A stretch of DNA of 64,000 nt. Origin: Gemmobacter sp034519525 (GTDB taxonomy: Bacteria; Pseudomonadota; Alphaproteobacteria; Rhodobacterales; Rhodobacteraceae). Position numbers and translations under genes: made by a program. Numbering within the stretch: the first letter of the stretch is position 1; each line of letters opens with the position of its first letter. The notes beneath the pieces are model-generated. The model ran no database searches and was not told where the DNA came from. It saw only the letters and a program-made list of their open reading frames with translations. Positions 26,509 through 34,639 of the stretch are shown here, one piece after another. The stretch spans positions 124,001-188,000 of the forward strand of contig JAXHOJ010000063.1 of NCBI GenBank assembly GCA_034519525.1. The letters are read 5' to 3'.

Positions 26509-26571
26509 CTTTATCTTGGTCCAAATATCCTCGGGGGGCGGCCGCAGGCCGTGGGGGGCAGACAGCCCCCC
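26509..26571 (-). repeat. Second copy of the hairpin/GGATATTTGG intergenic repeat
   Basis: Read on the minus strand, it has a GC hairpin (GGGGGGC / GCCCCCC, 26553-26559 with 26565-26571) and then GAGGATATTTGGACCAAGATAAAG, matching the element at 966-1017 in 19 of the last 20 bases. Here it abuts the rnhA start codon, so the conserved AT-rich part probably forms part of the rnhA leader. Confidence 0.75.
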
Positions 26572-26623
26572 GTTTGACGCCAGCCCTAGCGCGATCCGGC
26601 GGCCATGGCCAGAACCCTGCGCT

Positions 26624-27232
26624 TCAGGCGGTGCGTTCCAGGGCCAGTCGCAGGCCAAGCGCGGCGAAAGAGGCCGCAAAAATCCGGCGCAGCCATGTCA
26701 TGATGCGGGGGCTTTCCAGCAGGCTGCGGCGCCCGCCTGCGGCCAGTGCGGCATAAAGCACAAAGGTGCCCAGCGTCATCAGCGTGAACCCGGCGCCCAG
26801 TTCGATCATCGTCGCCGGGGTGGCGCCGCTGGCGGGCAGGAATTGCGGCAGGAAGGCCACGAAGAACAGCGGCAGCTTGGGGTTCAGGATGTTCAGCAGT
26901 ACGCCGCGCCACAGGATGCGCAGCGGCGGGGCGGGGGTGGCCGGGGTCAGCGCCATGCCGCCATGGCCCTTCAGCACGGCCCAGGCCATCCAGATCAGAT
27001 AGGCGACGCCTGCATATTTCACCGTCTGGAACAGCAATGCGCTGGTCAGCAGCACGGCGGCCAGCCCGGCCAGCGCCACGACCATATGCAGCACGGTGGC
27101 CAGCGTGCAGCCGATGGCAGCCCAGATGCCGACGCGCAGCCCACCGCCCAGCGTCATCGACAGGGTATAGATCACCCCGATTCCGGGGGAGATGCAGACG
27201 ATGAAGGCGGTCAGCAGAAATTCGGGTGTCAT
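26624..27232 (-). CDS. LysE/RhtB family exporter
   Basis: Predicted inner-membrane amino-acid or metabolite exporter. The 202 residues form about six membrane segments. Family features are the N-terminal LLTAFIVCISPGIGVIYTLS, the following GGGLRVGIWAAIGC and the central LLNILNPKLPLFFVAFLPQF. ATG 27232 was preferred to a longer opening because AGAGGGCG precedes it and homology begins there. It stands alone between the repeat element and the GNAT gene. Confidence 0.9.
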   Translation of the reverse strand: MTPEFLLTAFIVCISPGIGVIYTLSMTLGGGLRVGIWAAIGCTLATVLHMVVALAGLAAVLLTSALLFQTVKYAGVAYLIWMAWAVLKGHGGMALTPATPAPPLRILWRGVLLNILNPKLPLFFVAFLPQFLPASGATPATMIELGAGFTLMTLGTFVLYAALAAGGRRSLLESPRIMTWLRRIFAASFAALGLRLALERTA

Positions 27233-27292
27233 GGCGCCCTCTGGTTGCGGAATCACGCCAGCCTAGCTGTTGCCGGCCATCTGGCAAGCCCT

Positions 27293-27877
27293 TCACCGCA
27301 GGCTGCGCACCATGATGGTGGCCGAGGCAAAGCGGAAGGCCAGCTGCAGAACCCCCAGATGATCGCGGCGCAGCACGCGAAAGCCCTTGCGTTCATAGAG
27401 GGCGCGGGCGCGTAGGTTGCTGTCGATCACCTCCAGCCGGATGGCGCCATAGCCGCGCCGCGCAGCCTCGGTGCAGAGCGCGTCGATCAGCGCGGCGCCG
27501 ATGCCGCGGCTGCGATGGGCCGGGGCCACGCAGATGCCGTCAATCAGGAAGCGGCCATTGTCGATTTCATGCGACAGGGCGGTAAGGGCGGCCATGCGCC
27601 AGCTGGCCCCAAAGCGGCCATAGACGGCGCGCAGATCCGCCAGGCTGCCCTCGGCAAAGCCGCCCTCGGGGGTGCGGAAGCCCGCCAGCCCCAGCAAGGC
27701 ACCATTTTCTGTGGCGGCGATGGCGTGATCGGGGCGGATGACACGATCCAGATAGGCCAGGGCCTTGGCTTCTGGCCCCAGCACGCGGGACAGTTTGCCG
27801 CCGAAAGCCTGCCAGTAGAGCTGTGCCGCGGCCTGGCGATGGGCCGGCAAGATGCCCAGATGCAGCCGGACGGTCAT
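27293..27877 (-). CDS. GNAT family N-acetyltransferase
   Basis: A 194-residue acetyltransferase. The acetyl-CoA binding region reads FLIDGICVAPAHRSRGIGAALID, followed by LEVIDSNLRARALYERKGFRV, both standard GNAT motifs (A and B). The acceptor is unknown. ATG 27877 overlaps the stop of the upstream DUF429-like gene by 4 bases. The three genes mobA, DUF429-like and GNAT are thus chained by overlaps. Confidence 0.88.
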   Translation of the reverse strand: MTVRLHLGILPAHRQAAAQLYWQAFGGKLSRVLGPEAKALAYLDRVIRPDHAIAATENGALLGLAGFRTPEGGFAEGSLADLRAVYGRFGASWRMAALTALSHEIDNGRFLIDGICVAPAHRSRGIGAALIDALCTEAARRGYGAIRLEVIDSNLRARALYERKGFRVLRRDHLGVLQLAFRFASATIMVRSLR

Positions 27878-28713
27878 CCTGCCGCCTGTTGCAGAAGGGC
27901 GGCATGGCCTGCGCCAAGGATCCAGCCTTCTTCGCTGCGGGCCGGGGCGGGGGCCGCATCCAGCAGCGGGGCGAGCCGGTCTGTCTGCGCCAGCTGCCAG
28001 AAGGCGCGGGCCAGCAGGCGCACCTGTGTGGCATCCTTGATGCCCGGTTCCGCCGTGATCCTTGCGCCCAGCAGCGAGGGATAGACCTCGGCCAGAACCA
28101 CGCGCGACGGGGGGTGAAAGGGCCAGACGCTGACATCGGGCAGGGCGGCCAGACGGGCAATGACCGGCAGCCCCATCAGGGCCTGCGAGCCGACAGAGCC
28201 GGTGGTATACAGCTTCCACACCGGCTGCGCGCGGGGCACCAGCCGTTCGACCGCGCGCCGGTCGGCCAGACCCAGCGCCGCAGGATCGGTGGTGCGGCGG
28301 GGCGGCAGATCCGGCAGATCCAGAGTGGCGGGGCGGCCCCAGAACAGGCCGCCGCCGAACTGGCGGTTGATCTCTGCGGCCAGGGCAAAGCGGTTGTTGC
28401 GATTGTCGGGCGCATCGGTGATCCGTGCGGCCAGCCAGTGCCAGACCGCTTCGGCCCGTGGCGTGCCGGTCAGCCGTGCGGCAAAGCCCTGAGGATAGCC
28501 CATCGGAAAATCGAAACCGATCAGCCAGCGCCCGGGCCGCGCCACCAGATCGCGCAGCGCGGATTCGGCGCTGGCGCGGGTGCGGTGGTAGGTTTGCCCG
28601 GCGCCATCCGGCCCATGCACGCCGATCCAGATCGCATCGGCGGCAGGCCGGGCCGGGCTGGGGCTTGATGCCGCCGACCAATCGACCACGGCGATATGGG
28701 TGAAGCCGGTCAT
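27874..28713 (-). CDS. DUF429-like protein downstream of mobA
   Basis: A 279-residue soluble protein that I can place only loosely. It opens with HIAVVDWSAASSP, and further on has WLIGFDFPMGYPQGF, WKLYTTGSVGSQALMGLP and VVLAEVYPSLLG. The spaced acidic residues (VVDWS, GFDFP, AEVYPS) resemble the RNase H-like fold of DUF429 proteins. It overlaps mobA and the GNAT gene by 4 bases each (ATGA). Adjacent genes of this kind beside mobA are familiar in Rhodobacteraceae from recall, but I know of no proven role in molybdenum cofactor synthesis. Confidence 0.6.
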   Translation of the reverse strand: MTGFTHIAVVDWSAASSPSPARPAADAIWIGVHGPDGAGQTYHRTRASAESALRDLVARPGRWLIGFDFPMGYPQGFAARLTGTPRAEAVWHWLAARITDAPDNRNNRFALAAEINRQFGGGLFWGRPATLDLPDLPPRRTTDPAALGLADRRAVERLVPRAQPVWKLYTTGSVGSQALMGLPVIARLAALPDVSVWPFHPPSRVVLAEVYPSLLGARITAEPGIKDATQVRLLARAFWQLAQTDRLAPLLDAAPAPARSEEGWILGAGHAALLQQAAG

Positions 28714-29291
28714 GTTTCTGCCAGCGCGCGTTCCGCCAGAGCCAGATCCTCGGGCGTGTTGAGGTTGAGGAAAGGGTCGGGCGTGTCAGTGGAGAAATCG
28801 GCCACGGCCGCGTCTTCGGCAAAGGCCATCACCTTGAACTGCCCCGCGTCCAGCTGTGCGCGCAGGGCCGCGCGCAGGGATATCGGCCAGAGCCCCGCCG
28901 TGGGATGCAGGCGGCCATTGCAGCGCGCCACGGCCAGCCCGCCATCCCCCGCCAGCCAGAGCCGGGGCACCAGATCGCAGGGCAGGAAGGGGGTATCCAC
29001 CGCTGCGCTGACCACGGCATCGGCGCCGGCGGTGGCGGCCCAATCCAGCGCGACCAGAATCCCCGCCAGCGGGCCAGCCCCCGCACCATCGGGCAGAACC
29101 GGCAGGCCGGTGAAGGCCAGCCGGGCCGCATCGCCATTGGCCGAAAGTGCCAGCCGGGCCACCTGCGGTTCCAGCCGGTCTTGCAGATGGGTGACCAGCG
29201 GCTGCCCGGCCAGCCGCAGCAGTGCCTTGTCGGCGCCGCCCATGCGCCGCCCGGCGCCCCCGCAGAGAACCACGCCGAAGATCTGCACCAC
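28710..29291 (-). CDS. mobA: Molybdenum cofactor guanylyltransferase
   Basis: Adds GMP to molybdopterin to form the MGD cofactor. The 193 residues start with FGVVLCGGAGRRMGGADKALL, the nucleotide-binding signature of MobA, and contain LAGILVALDWAA, VDTPFLPCDLVPRL and a C-terminal FLNLNTPEDLALAE. The start is GTG 29291, with GGAG 6 bases upstream on the minus strand. Its stop overlaps the next gene by 4 bases. mobB is not seen. Confidence 0.93.
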   Translation of the reverse strand: MVQIFGVVLCGGAGRRMGGADKALLRLAGQPLVTHLQDRLEPQVARLALSANGDAARLAFTGLPVLPDGAGAGPLAGILVALDWAATAGADAVVSAAVDTPFLPCDLVPRLWLAGDGGLAVARCNGRLHPTAGLWPISLRAALRAQLDAGQFKVMAFAEDAAVADFSTDTPDPFLNLNTPEDLALAERALAET

Positions 29292-29363
29292 ACCATCTCC
29301 GATTGCATCCGTCAGGCCAAAGGCCTAAGCCCTCTGGGCCTGTCCGTAAAGCCGGAACCCGGA

Positions 29364-29954
29364 ATGACCTTCTCGCTCTCATCGCCCGTTGGCCGCGCCT
29401 TTCTGCGCGGGCTGGTGACATCGCTGCCGTTTCTGCTGGTTGTGGTGCCGTTCGGGCTGGTGTTCGGGGTGGTGGCCACCTCTGCCGGGATGACGCTGTT
29501 CGAAACCATGGCCTTTTCGGTGATCGTGGTGGCAGGGGCGGCGCAATTCGCGGCGGTGCAGCTGATTCAGGAAGGCGCGCCGCTGCTGATCGTGATCCTG
29601 ACGGCGCTGGCGGTGAACCTGCGGATGGCGATGTATTCCGCAGCATTGGCGCCGCATCTTGGTGCCACTTCGGCGCCGGTGCGGGCTCTGCTGGCCTATA
29701 GCCTGATGGATCAGTGCTTTGTCGCCAGCATGGTGGAATATGAGCGCAGGCCCACAGCGACCGTGGCGGAAAAGGCCGCGTTCTTCTTTGGCATTGCCGT
29801 GCCGATCTGCCCGCTGTGGTATGTGGCGACCTGGGCTGGGGTGGTGTTCGGCCAGACGATCCCGCCGGAATATGCGCTGGATTTCGCGGTGCCCATCGCC
29901 TTTCTGGCGACGATTTCACCACTGCTGCGCGGGCGGGCCAATCTGGCGGCGGCA
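29364..29954 (+). CDS. azlC: AzlC family branched-chain amino acid permease, 3' truncated at the seam
   Basis: Large subunit of an AzlCD-type exporter. About 197 residues of real AzlC sequence are present: a membrane protein with PFLLVVVPFGLVFGVVATSAG, VVAGAAQFAAVQLI, NLRMAMYSAALAPHLG and LLAYSLMDQCFV. Homology stops after LRGRANLAAA at about 29954. The next codons (PPGHRARP, then stop) are the reverse strand of a pyruvate kinase gene. A complete AzlC is about 230-245 residues and is normally followed by azlD, which is absent here. The break coincides with the change of organism, so this is a truncation by misassembly, not a natural pseudogene. Confidence 0.88.
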
Positions 29955-29956
29955 CC
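29950..29956. other. Chimeric seam between two genomes
   Basis: Left of this point the plus strand encodes AzlC up to RANLAAA. Right of it the minus strand encodes pyruvate kinase up to GIMVARGDLAV. Neither gene has its remaining part. The shared bases GGCAC (29951-29955) fit both sequences and could be the microhomology at which they were joined. Gene content and codon style change from Rhodobacteraceae-like to Comamonadaceae-like across it. Confidence 0.85.
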
Positions 29957-30711
29957 GCCAGGTCACCGCGCGCGACCATGATGCCGTCGGACACCTTGAG
30001 GATGTTGTCCAGCTCGGGAATCGCTTCAGCGCGCTCGATCTTGGCGATGAGCCCTGGCTTGTGGTTGTATTGCGCAGCAGCCATGTTGCACAGTTGGCGC
30101 GCCAGCTCCATGTCGGTCGCGTTCTTGGGGAAACTCACGGCCACGTAGTCGGCCTGCAGGCTCATCGCGGTCTTGATGTCTTCCATGTCCTTGGCGGTCA
30201 GCGCCGGCGCGGTCAGCCCGCCGCCCTGCTTGTTGATGCCCTTGTTGTTGGACAGCTCGCCACCGAGCTTGACGGTGGTGTGCACCGCGTCGCCGAGCAC
30301 CTTGTCGACGGTCATCACGATCAGCCCGTCGTTGAGCAGCAGCGTGTCGCCCGCCTTCACGTCGCGCGGCAGTTCCTTGTAGTCCAGGCCCACGCCACCG
30401 ATGTCGCCCGGCTCGGTGCGCGAGGCGTCGAGCACAAACGCCTGTCCGGGTTCGAGCATCACCTTGCCTTCGGCGAACTTGCCGACGCGAATCTTGGGGC
30501 CCTGCAGGTCGGCCATGATGCCGACCTCGCGGCCGGCGCGTTTGGCCGCCGCACGGACCATGTCGGCGCGGTCAATGTGGTCCTGCGCCTTTCCGTGCGA
30601 GAAGTTCATGCGCACGACATTGACGCCGGCCCGGATCATGGCTTCTAGCATCTCGGGGGTGTTCGAGGCGGGGCCTAGTGTGGCGACGATCTTGGTGGCG
30701 CGTTGGGGCAT
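29953..30711 (-). CDS. pyk: Pyruvate kinase, N-terminal half only
   Basis: Converts phosphoenolpyruvate and ADP to pyruvate and ATP. The 253 codons from ATG 30711 begin MPQRATKIVATLGPASNTPE and include VNVVRMNFSHG, GIMADLQGPKIRVG, DYVAVSFPKNATDM, GLIAKIERAEAI and GIMVARGDLAV. This covers the first half of the catalytic barrel and the B domain. A full enzyme is about 470-480 residues; the rest, including the allosteric domain, is missing because the contig changes organism at about 29953. After that point the frame runs on through antisense azlC and means nothing. Confidence 0.92.
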
Positions 30712-30794
30712 GTCGGGGGGTCTCCGTCGGGGTGGAATGTCGGTCGGCGTTGTAACTTGGTTTCGCATTATCTTGGAAACTTGTTACCACCGGG

Positions 30795-31295
30795 TTACGA
30801 CATGCCACCGGGACCGCTGCGCGCCGGGTTGTCGCTGGGTGCCCGGCTGAGGTCGTTGTTCTGCGTCACCAGCACCTGCAGCAGGCGCATGAAATCGCTG
30901 CGCTGGCGCGGCGTCAGCGGCGCCAGGATCTGCTCCTGCGCGCGCAGCATGGCCGGCAAGGTGTCGGCCAGGCCCTGTTCACCCGATGGGGTCAGGTGCA
31001 GCAGGCGCGTGCGGCGGTCGTCGGGCGACATGCGCCGCTCCAGCCAGCCCCGCGCCTCCAGCCGGTCGATCACACCGCCCGTCGTCGAGGCGTCCAGCGC
31101 GATGCAGCGCGCCAACCTGCGCTGGTCGATGCCGGGCTGGTTGCCCACCACCTGCAGCGCCGCGTACTGCACCGGCGTCACGCCCAGTTCGCCGACTTCC
31201 TGCAAGAAGACGCCAACCGAAATCTGGTGCAGGCGCCGGATCGCGTAGCCCGGTTGCTGGTCGATGTCGATCTCGGGGGATTCGGGGGTGTCCAT
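30795..31295 (-). CDS. MarR family transcriptional regulator
   Basis: A 166-residue dimeric winged-helix regulator. It shows ELGVTPVQYAALQVVG, RRLARCIALDASTTGGVIDRL and GWLERRMSPDDRRTRLLHLT, the order typical of MarR with the DDRR wing. It is divergent from the gentisate dioxygenase gene with 113 bases between, which suggests that it represses that gene and responds to an aromatic acid. The ligand and repression are inference from position. Confidence 0.9.
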   Translation of the reverse strand: MDTPESPEIDIDQQPGYAIRRLHQISVGVFLQEVGELGVTPVQYAALQVVGNQPGIDQRRLARCIALDASTTGGVIDRLEARGWLERRMSPDDRRTRLLHLTPSGEQGLADTLPAMLRAQEQILAPLTPRQRSDFMRLLQVLVTQNNDLSRAPSDNPARSGPGGMS

Positions 31296-31312
31296 GGCGG
31301 CAGCGGAAGGCG

Positions 31313-31341
31313 TTGACGCAGTTTAGCAGCGCTCTTATCAT
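31313..31341 (+). promoter_or_regulatory. Sigma-70 promoter of the gentisate operon
   Basis: TTGACG (31313-31318) and TATCAT (31336-31341) are separated by exactly 17 bases, a strong sigma-70 match, about 68 bases before the gentisate dioxygenase ATG. An imperfect inverted repeat ATCATGA-GTATGC-TGATCAT overlaps the -10 element at about 31337-31356 and is the best candidate for the MarR operator. Confidence 0.65.
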
Positions 31342-31408
31342 GAGTATGCTGATCATTTGTGTGCGGCCTTTTCGCCGCTAGCCACACGGGACACCAGAGG
31401 AGACACCC

Positions 31409-32446
31409 ATGAGCCACGCACTCGGCCGCCTGGAAGACCTGCCCCAGGACTACCGCGACGATCTGAAGAACCTCAACCTGGTGCCGCTGTGGCCCAGCCT
31501 GCGTGCCGTGCTGCCGCCGGGCGTGCCCACCCGCGCCACGCAAGCCGTGCACTGGCCCTACGCCACGCTCAAGCCGCTGTTGCTCAAGGCCGGCGAGCTG
31601 ACACCCATCGAGAAGGCCGAGCGTCGCGTGCTGGTGCTGGCCAACCCCGGCCACGGGCTGGAAAACATGAAGGCCAGCCCGGCCATGTACCTCGGCATGC
31701 AGCTGCTGCTGCCCGGCGAGTGGGCGCCCAGCCACCGCCACACGCCCAACGCGGTGCGCATGGTGGTCGAGGGCGAAGGCGCCTGGACCACGGTCGACGG
31801 CGAGCAGTGCCCCATGAGCCGCGGCGACCTGATCCTCACGCCCACCGGCCTGTGGCACGAACACGGCCACGACGGCAGCGACCCGGTGGTGTGGCTCGAT
31901 GTGCTGGACCTGCCGCTGGTCTATTACATGGAGGCCAGCTACCACATCAACGGCTCGCGCCAGACCGTCAAACAAGGCAGCGGCGACCGCGCCTGGACCC
32001 GCGCTGGCGTGGTGCCGACGCAGGTGTTCAGCCGCAGCGACAGGCGCTACCCGATGCTGCGCTACCCCTGGGTGGACACGCGCGCCGCGCTGGTTTCGAT
32101 GGCCGCCAACCAGCCCGAGCTGGAGTGCGTGCAGGTGACCTACGTGAACCCCGAAACCGGCGGCGACGCAGAAAACATCCTGGGCTTCTACGCCCTCATG
32201 CTCAAGCCCGGCCAGACGCTCACCCTGCCCGCCCGCTCGCCATCGCAGGTGTTCCACCTGATCGAAGGCGGCGTCGATGTGTCCACCTGCGGAAAGACCT
32301 TTGGCCTGGTTGAGGCCGACACCTGCTGCGCGCCGGGCTACGAGCCGGTGACGCTGACGAACCGCTCAGCCGATCAGCCCTCCTTCGTCTTCATCGCCGA
32401 CGAATCGCCGCTGCACCGCAAGCTGGGCGTCTACGAGACCCGATAA
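31409..32446 (+). CDS. Gentisate 1,2-dioxygenase
   Basis: Iron(II) cupin enzyme that opens gentisate (2,5-dihydroxybenzoate) to maleylpyruvate. The 345 residues form two cupin domains. The N-terminal one has the metal site HRHTPNAVRMVVEGEGA with PGEWAPSHRHT just before it, and GDLILTPTGLWHEHGHDG for the second histidine set. ATG 31409 follows GAGGAGACACCC, a strong ribosome-binding site. It is followed after 18 bases by fumarylpyruvate hydrolase. Salicylate 1,2-dioxygenase-like enzymes of the same family cannot be fully excluded. Confidence 0.93.
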   Translation: MSHALGRLEDLPQDYRDDLKNLNLVPLWPSLRAVLPPGVPTRATQAVHWPYATLKPLLLKAGELTPIEKAERRVLVLANPGHGLENMKASPAMYLGMQLLLPGEWAPSHRHTPNAVRMVVEGEGAWTTVDGEQCPMSRGDLILTPTGLWHEHGHDGSDPVVWLDVLDLPLVYYMEASYHINGSRQTVKQGSGDRAWTRAGVVPTQVFSRSDRRYPMLRYPWVDTRAALVSMAANQPELECVQVTYVNPETGGDAENILGFYALMLKPGQTLTLPARSPSQVFHLIEGGVDVSTCGKTFGLVEADTCCAPGYEPVTLTNRSADQPSFVFIADESPLHRKLGVYETR

Positions 32447-32464
32447 CTTCTCTCACCGAATCCC

Positions 32465-33166
32465 ATGCCCCAGTACCTCTTCGCCCCACCCGCAGTCCAG
32501 TCCCTGCCCATCCGTGGCAAGACCGAGCGCTTCCCCATCAACCGCATCTTCTGCGTCGGCCGCAACTACCACGCGCACGCCGTCGAGATGGGCAAGCCGG
32601 TCGACAAAAGCGCCGAGCGGCCGTTCTACTTCACCAAGTCGCCGCAGAGCCTGGTGCAGAGCGGCGCAACCGTGGCCTACCCGCCCGGCACCAACAACTA
32701 CCACTTTGAAATGGAACTCGTGCTGGCCATCGGCAAGCCCGGCTTCCGTGTCAGCGCCGAGAACGCGCACGAGGTGATCTACGGCTACGCCGCCGGGCTG
32801 GACATGACCCGCCGCGACCTGCAACTGATCGCCCGCGACAAGGGCCGCCCCTGGGACCTGGGCAAGGACATCGAAGAAGGTTCGGTCTGCTCCGAGATCG
32901 TGCCGATGGAAGGCGTGATCGTGGACCAGGGCGCCATCGCGCTCGAAGTCAACGGCGCCACCAAGCAGTCGTCCAACGTGGACAAGCTGATCTGGAACAT
33001 CCGCGAAATCATCGCGGACCTCTCGCTGTTCTACCACCTGCAACCCGGCGACCTGATCTACACCGGCACGCCCGAGGGCGTGGGCGCGGTGGTCAATGGC
33101 GACCGGATCACAGGTCGCGTCGAAGGTGTGGCCGAGATCGCGCTGAACGTCGGCCCGGCGGTTTGA
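32465..33166 (+). CDS. Fumarylpyruvate hydrolase (FAH family)
   Basis: Cleaves fumarylpyruvate to fumarate and pyruvate, the last step of the gentisate path. The 233 residues show FCVGRNYHAHAVEMGKP, the metal-binding carboxylates around HFEMELVLAIGK, and GDLIYTGTPEGVGAVVNGD, typical of NagK-like FAH proteins. It is the second gene of the gentisate operon. The expected maleylpyruvate isomerase (NagL, GST-like) does not follow; the next gene is a lower-GC unknown on the other strand. The pathway therefore either uses an isomerase elsewhere or a route without one. Confidence 0.9.
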   Translation: MPQYLFAPPAVQSLPIRGKTERFPINRIFCVGRNYHAHAVEMGKPVDKSAERPFYFTKSPQSLVQSGATVAYPPGTNNYHFEMELVLAIGKPGFRVSAENAHEVIYGYAAGLDMTRRDLQLIARDKGRPWDLGKDIEEGSVCSEIVPMEGVIVDQGAIALEVNGATKQSSNVDKLIWNIREIIADLSLFYHLQPGDLIYTGTPEGVGAVVNGDRITGRVEGVAEIALNVGPAV

Positions 33167-33222
33167 CTATCGTCTCTGAGCCGGATCGCGAATAAATTGA
33201 TGATGCAAGAAGGCCCCACGCT

Positions 33223-33900
33223 TTACCTGAGGCGACCGTCCTCGTTGGCGATTGTCAGTTGAGGTATACGTGGATCGAATTGAGCAATTTTTATCGCCAT
33301 CGCCTCCATCTCTCCAAGTGATCGCGCGATCTCACGGAAGAGCAGATCATGGTCTCCTATCGAGAGGCGATCAATCGTTTTTATTGTCTGCCCCGCCTCA
33401 TGAGGGTGCGGAACTTCAGGACCAGTAGCTGCAAGGGCGATCTGGGTTCCATCGCGAATTTCTCCCCCCATCAGCTTTTCTTCAAGGTGGTGTATCGCAT
33501 CCCGTACGTTCCGAATCGGGGTAGCAACTTTGTCAGAGACGAATCCAGGCTTTGGCTCAACCAAGGTTGCTGACATTGGGTCGCGGGTGGGATGGTTGCG
33601 AAGGCGGCGGTAGGTCGAGATCGCGCGATGCATATTCGTCACACAACTCTCAAAGTGAGATATCGCTCGATGCATCTTGCGAAGTTGTACTGCGGTGTGA
33701 TCTGACCAAACCTCGCGCAATGCGGTGGATGCGAGTCGATACTCGATGATCGCGCCCTCTACAAGCCGCATGTATGTGCTGGCAAGGGCGTTAACGGTGC
33801 GATCCTGTGACGGACTACTCACGAAGATGTAGCGAATCCAGTAGCTTGAGAATTCAGCACTGGGTTCGTGGACTTCAGGCAAATCGAACTCAACAAGCAT
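33223..33900 (-). CDS. Unknown 225-residue helical protein in a lower-GC islet
   Basis: I do not recognise this protein. It is mostly alpha-helical in appearance, soluble, and rich in His and Arg. A stretch RNVRDAIHH near residue 130 has the Arg-x(6)-His spacing seen in some HEPN nucleases, but the rest gives no support and the match may be chance. GC is about 50% by eye against about 66% around it, and the islet (about 33170-34080) replaces the place where a maleylpyruvate isomerase gene would be expected. No mobile gene accompanies it, and no strong ribosome-binding site precedes ATG 33900. Confidence 0.6.
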   Translation of the reverse strand: MLVEFDLPEVHEPSAEFSSYWIRYIFVSSPSQDRTVNALASTYMRLVEGAIIEYRLASTALREVWSDHTAVQLRKMHRAISHFESCVTNMHRAISTYRRLRNHPTRDPMSATLVEPKPGFVSDKVATPIRNVRDAIHHLEEKLMGGEIRDGTQIALAATGPEVPHPHEAGQTIKTIDRLSIGDHDLLFREIARSLGEMEAMAIKIAQFDPRIPQLTIANEDGRLR

Positions 33901-33980
33901 AGGTTTGGTCCCGCCAACTTTGACTCACAAGAGGAAGCGCAGTACTCCCACTGTCGCGTTTGAAATACAGCCTCACGGCC

Positions 33981-34634
33981 CTATGAAGGCCCTTGTGAAT
34001 CAGGTCTGCTGCGCGTCTCATGTAAAGCCCGAGATTCTTGAAGCAGCCGAAAAGGCGGAAGGTGAACTCCGTCAAACACCCCCCGCCGCCCCATCATCTC
34101 CGCCCCCATCGCTTCCAGCGCCGCCCCCCGGATCACCGAGCGCGCCGCCGGATACACCACCCCGTTCTCATCCAGCAAATGCCGCCGATACAGCGCGTCA
34201 TAAGTGTCGAAGCACTGCTGATCGTCCGCTGAAAACCCGGGCCAGCCCTCGCCCGCCTTCACCAGCGCCATCAACGCCACCCGCACCCGCGCCCACTGCG
34301 CCTCCATCTCCCGGTGGTCTTGCTTGAGCTGAATGACCACGGCCACCACGGCGGGGTCGCGCTGCGCGAGCAGCGGCGGGAAAACGTGGCGTTCTTCGTC
34401 TTCGTGGTGGTGCGGACCCGCCTGGTCGAAGTAGCGCATCACGTCGCGCGCGGCGTCGCGGGCCTGTGGATCGGCACCGCTCTGCTTCACGTGTTCGCGG
34501 ATCTTGCCGAGCAGGCCCAGCATGCGTTCGACGCGCTCGTGGCAGGCGTCGAGCATCTCGAACGGTTGCTCGAAACCGACGCCGGGCGCGTGCTGCCCAG
34601 GCTGGCTGATCTGGTGCAGGTGGATGCCCGCCAT
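33981..34634 (-). CDS. Hemerythrin-domain protein
   Basis: Di-iron oxygen- or NO-binding helical-bundle protein. The 217 residues carry the HHE pattern: HERVERMLGLLGKI, GPHHHEDEERHVFPPLL, QLKQDHREMEAQW and YRRHLLDENGVVYP. It is the last gene of a six-gene minus-strand operon, 5 bases after the 134-residue gene. The last 40 residues (from GRRGVFDGVHLPPF on) fall in lower-GC DNA just after a run of six G, and look unlike the rest. The native C-terminus may have been replaced where the islet joins. Confidence 0.85.
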   Translation of the reverse strand: MAGIHLHQISQPGQHAPGVGFEQPFEMLDACHERVERMLGLLGKIREHVKQSGADPQARDAARDVMRYFDQAGPHHHEDEERHVFPPLLAQRDPAVVAVVIQLKQDHREMEAQWARVRVALMALVKAGEGWPGFSADDQQCFDTYDALYRRHLLDENGVVYPAARSVIRGAALEAMGAEMMGRRGVFDGVHLPPFRLLQESRALHETRSRPDSQGPS

Positions 34635-34639
34635 GGCCG

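Noticed and set aside
29950..29956. Horizontal transfer as the explanation for the seam
   Set aside because: 34 kb of housekeeping genes (pgk, secF, dprA, def, fmt) on the right, two genes cut in mid-domain and no mobile element at the seam fit misassembly better.
28786..30768. A long minus-strand frame of 660 residues that looks like a pyruvate kinase with an extra C-terminal half
   Set aside because: Only the first 253 codons are pyruvate kinase; the rest is the reverse strand of azlC and an off-frame reading of mobA after the chimeric seam. It is not a fusion protein.
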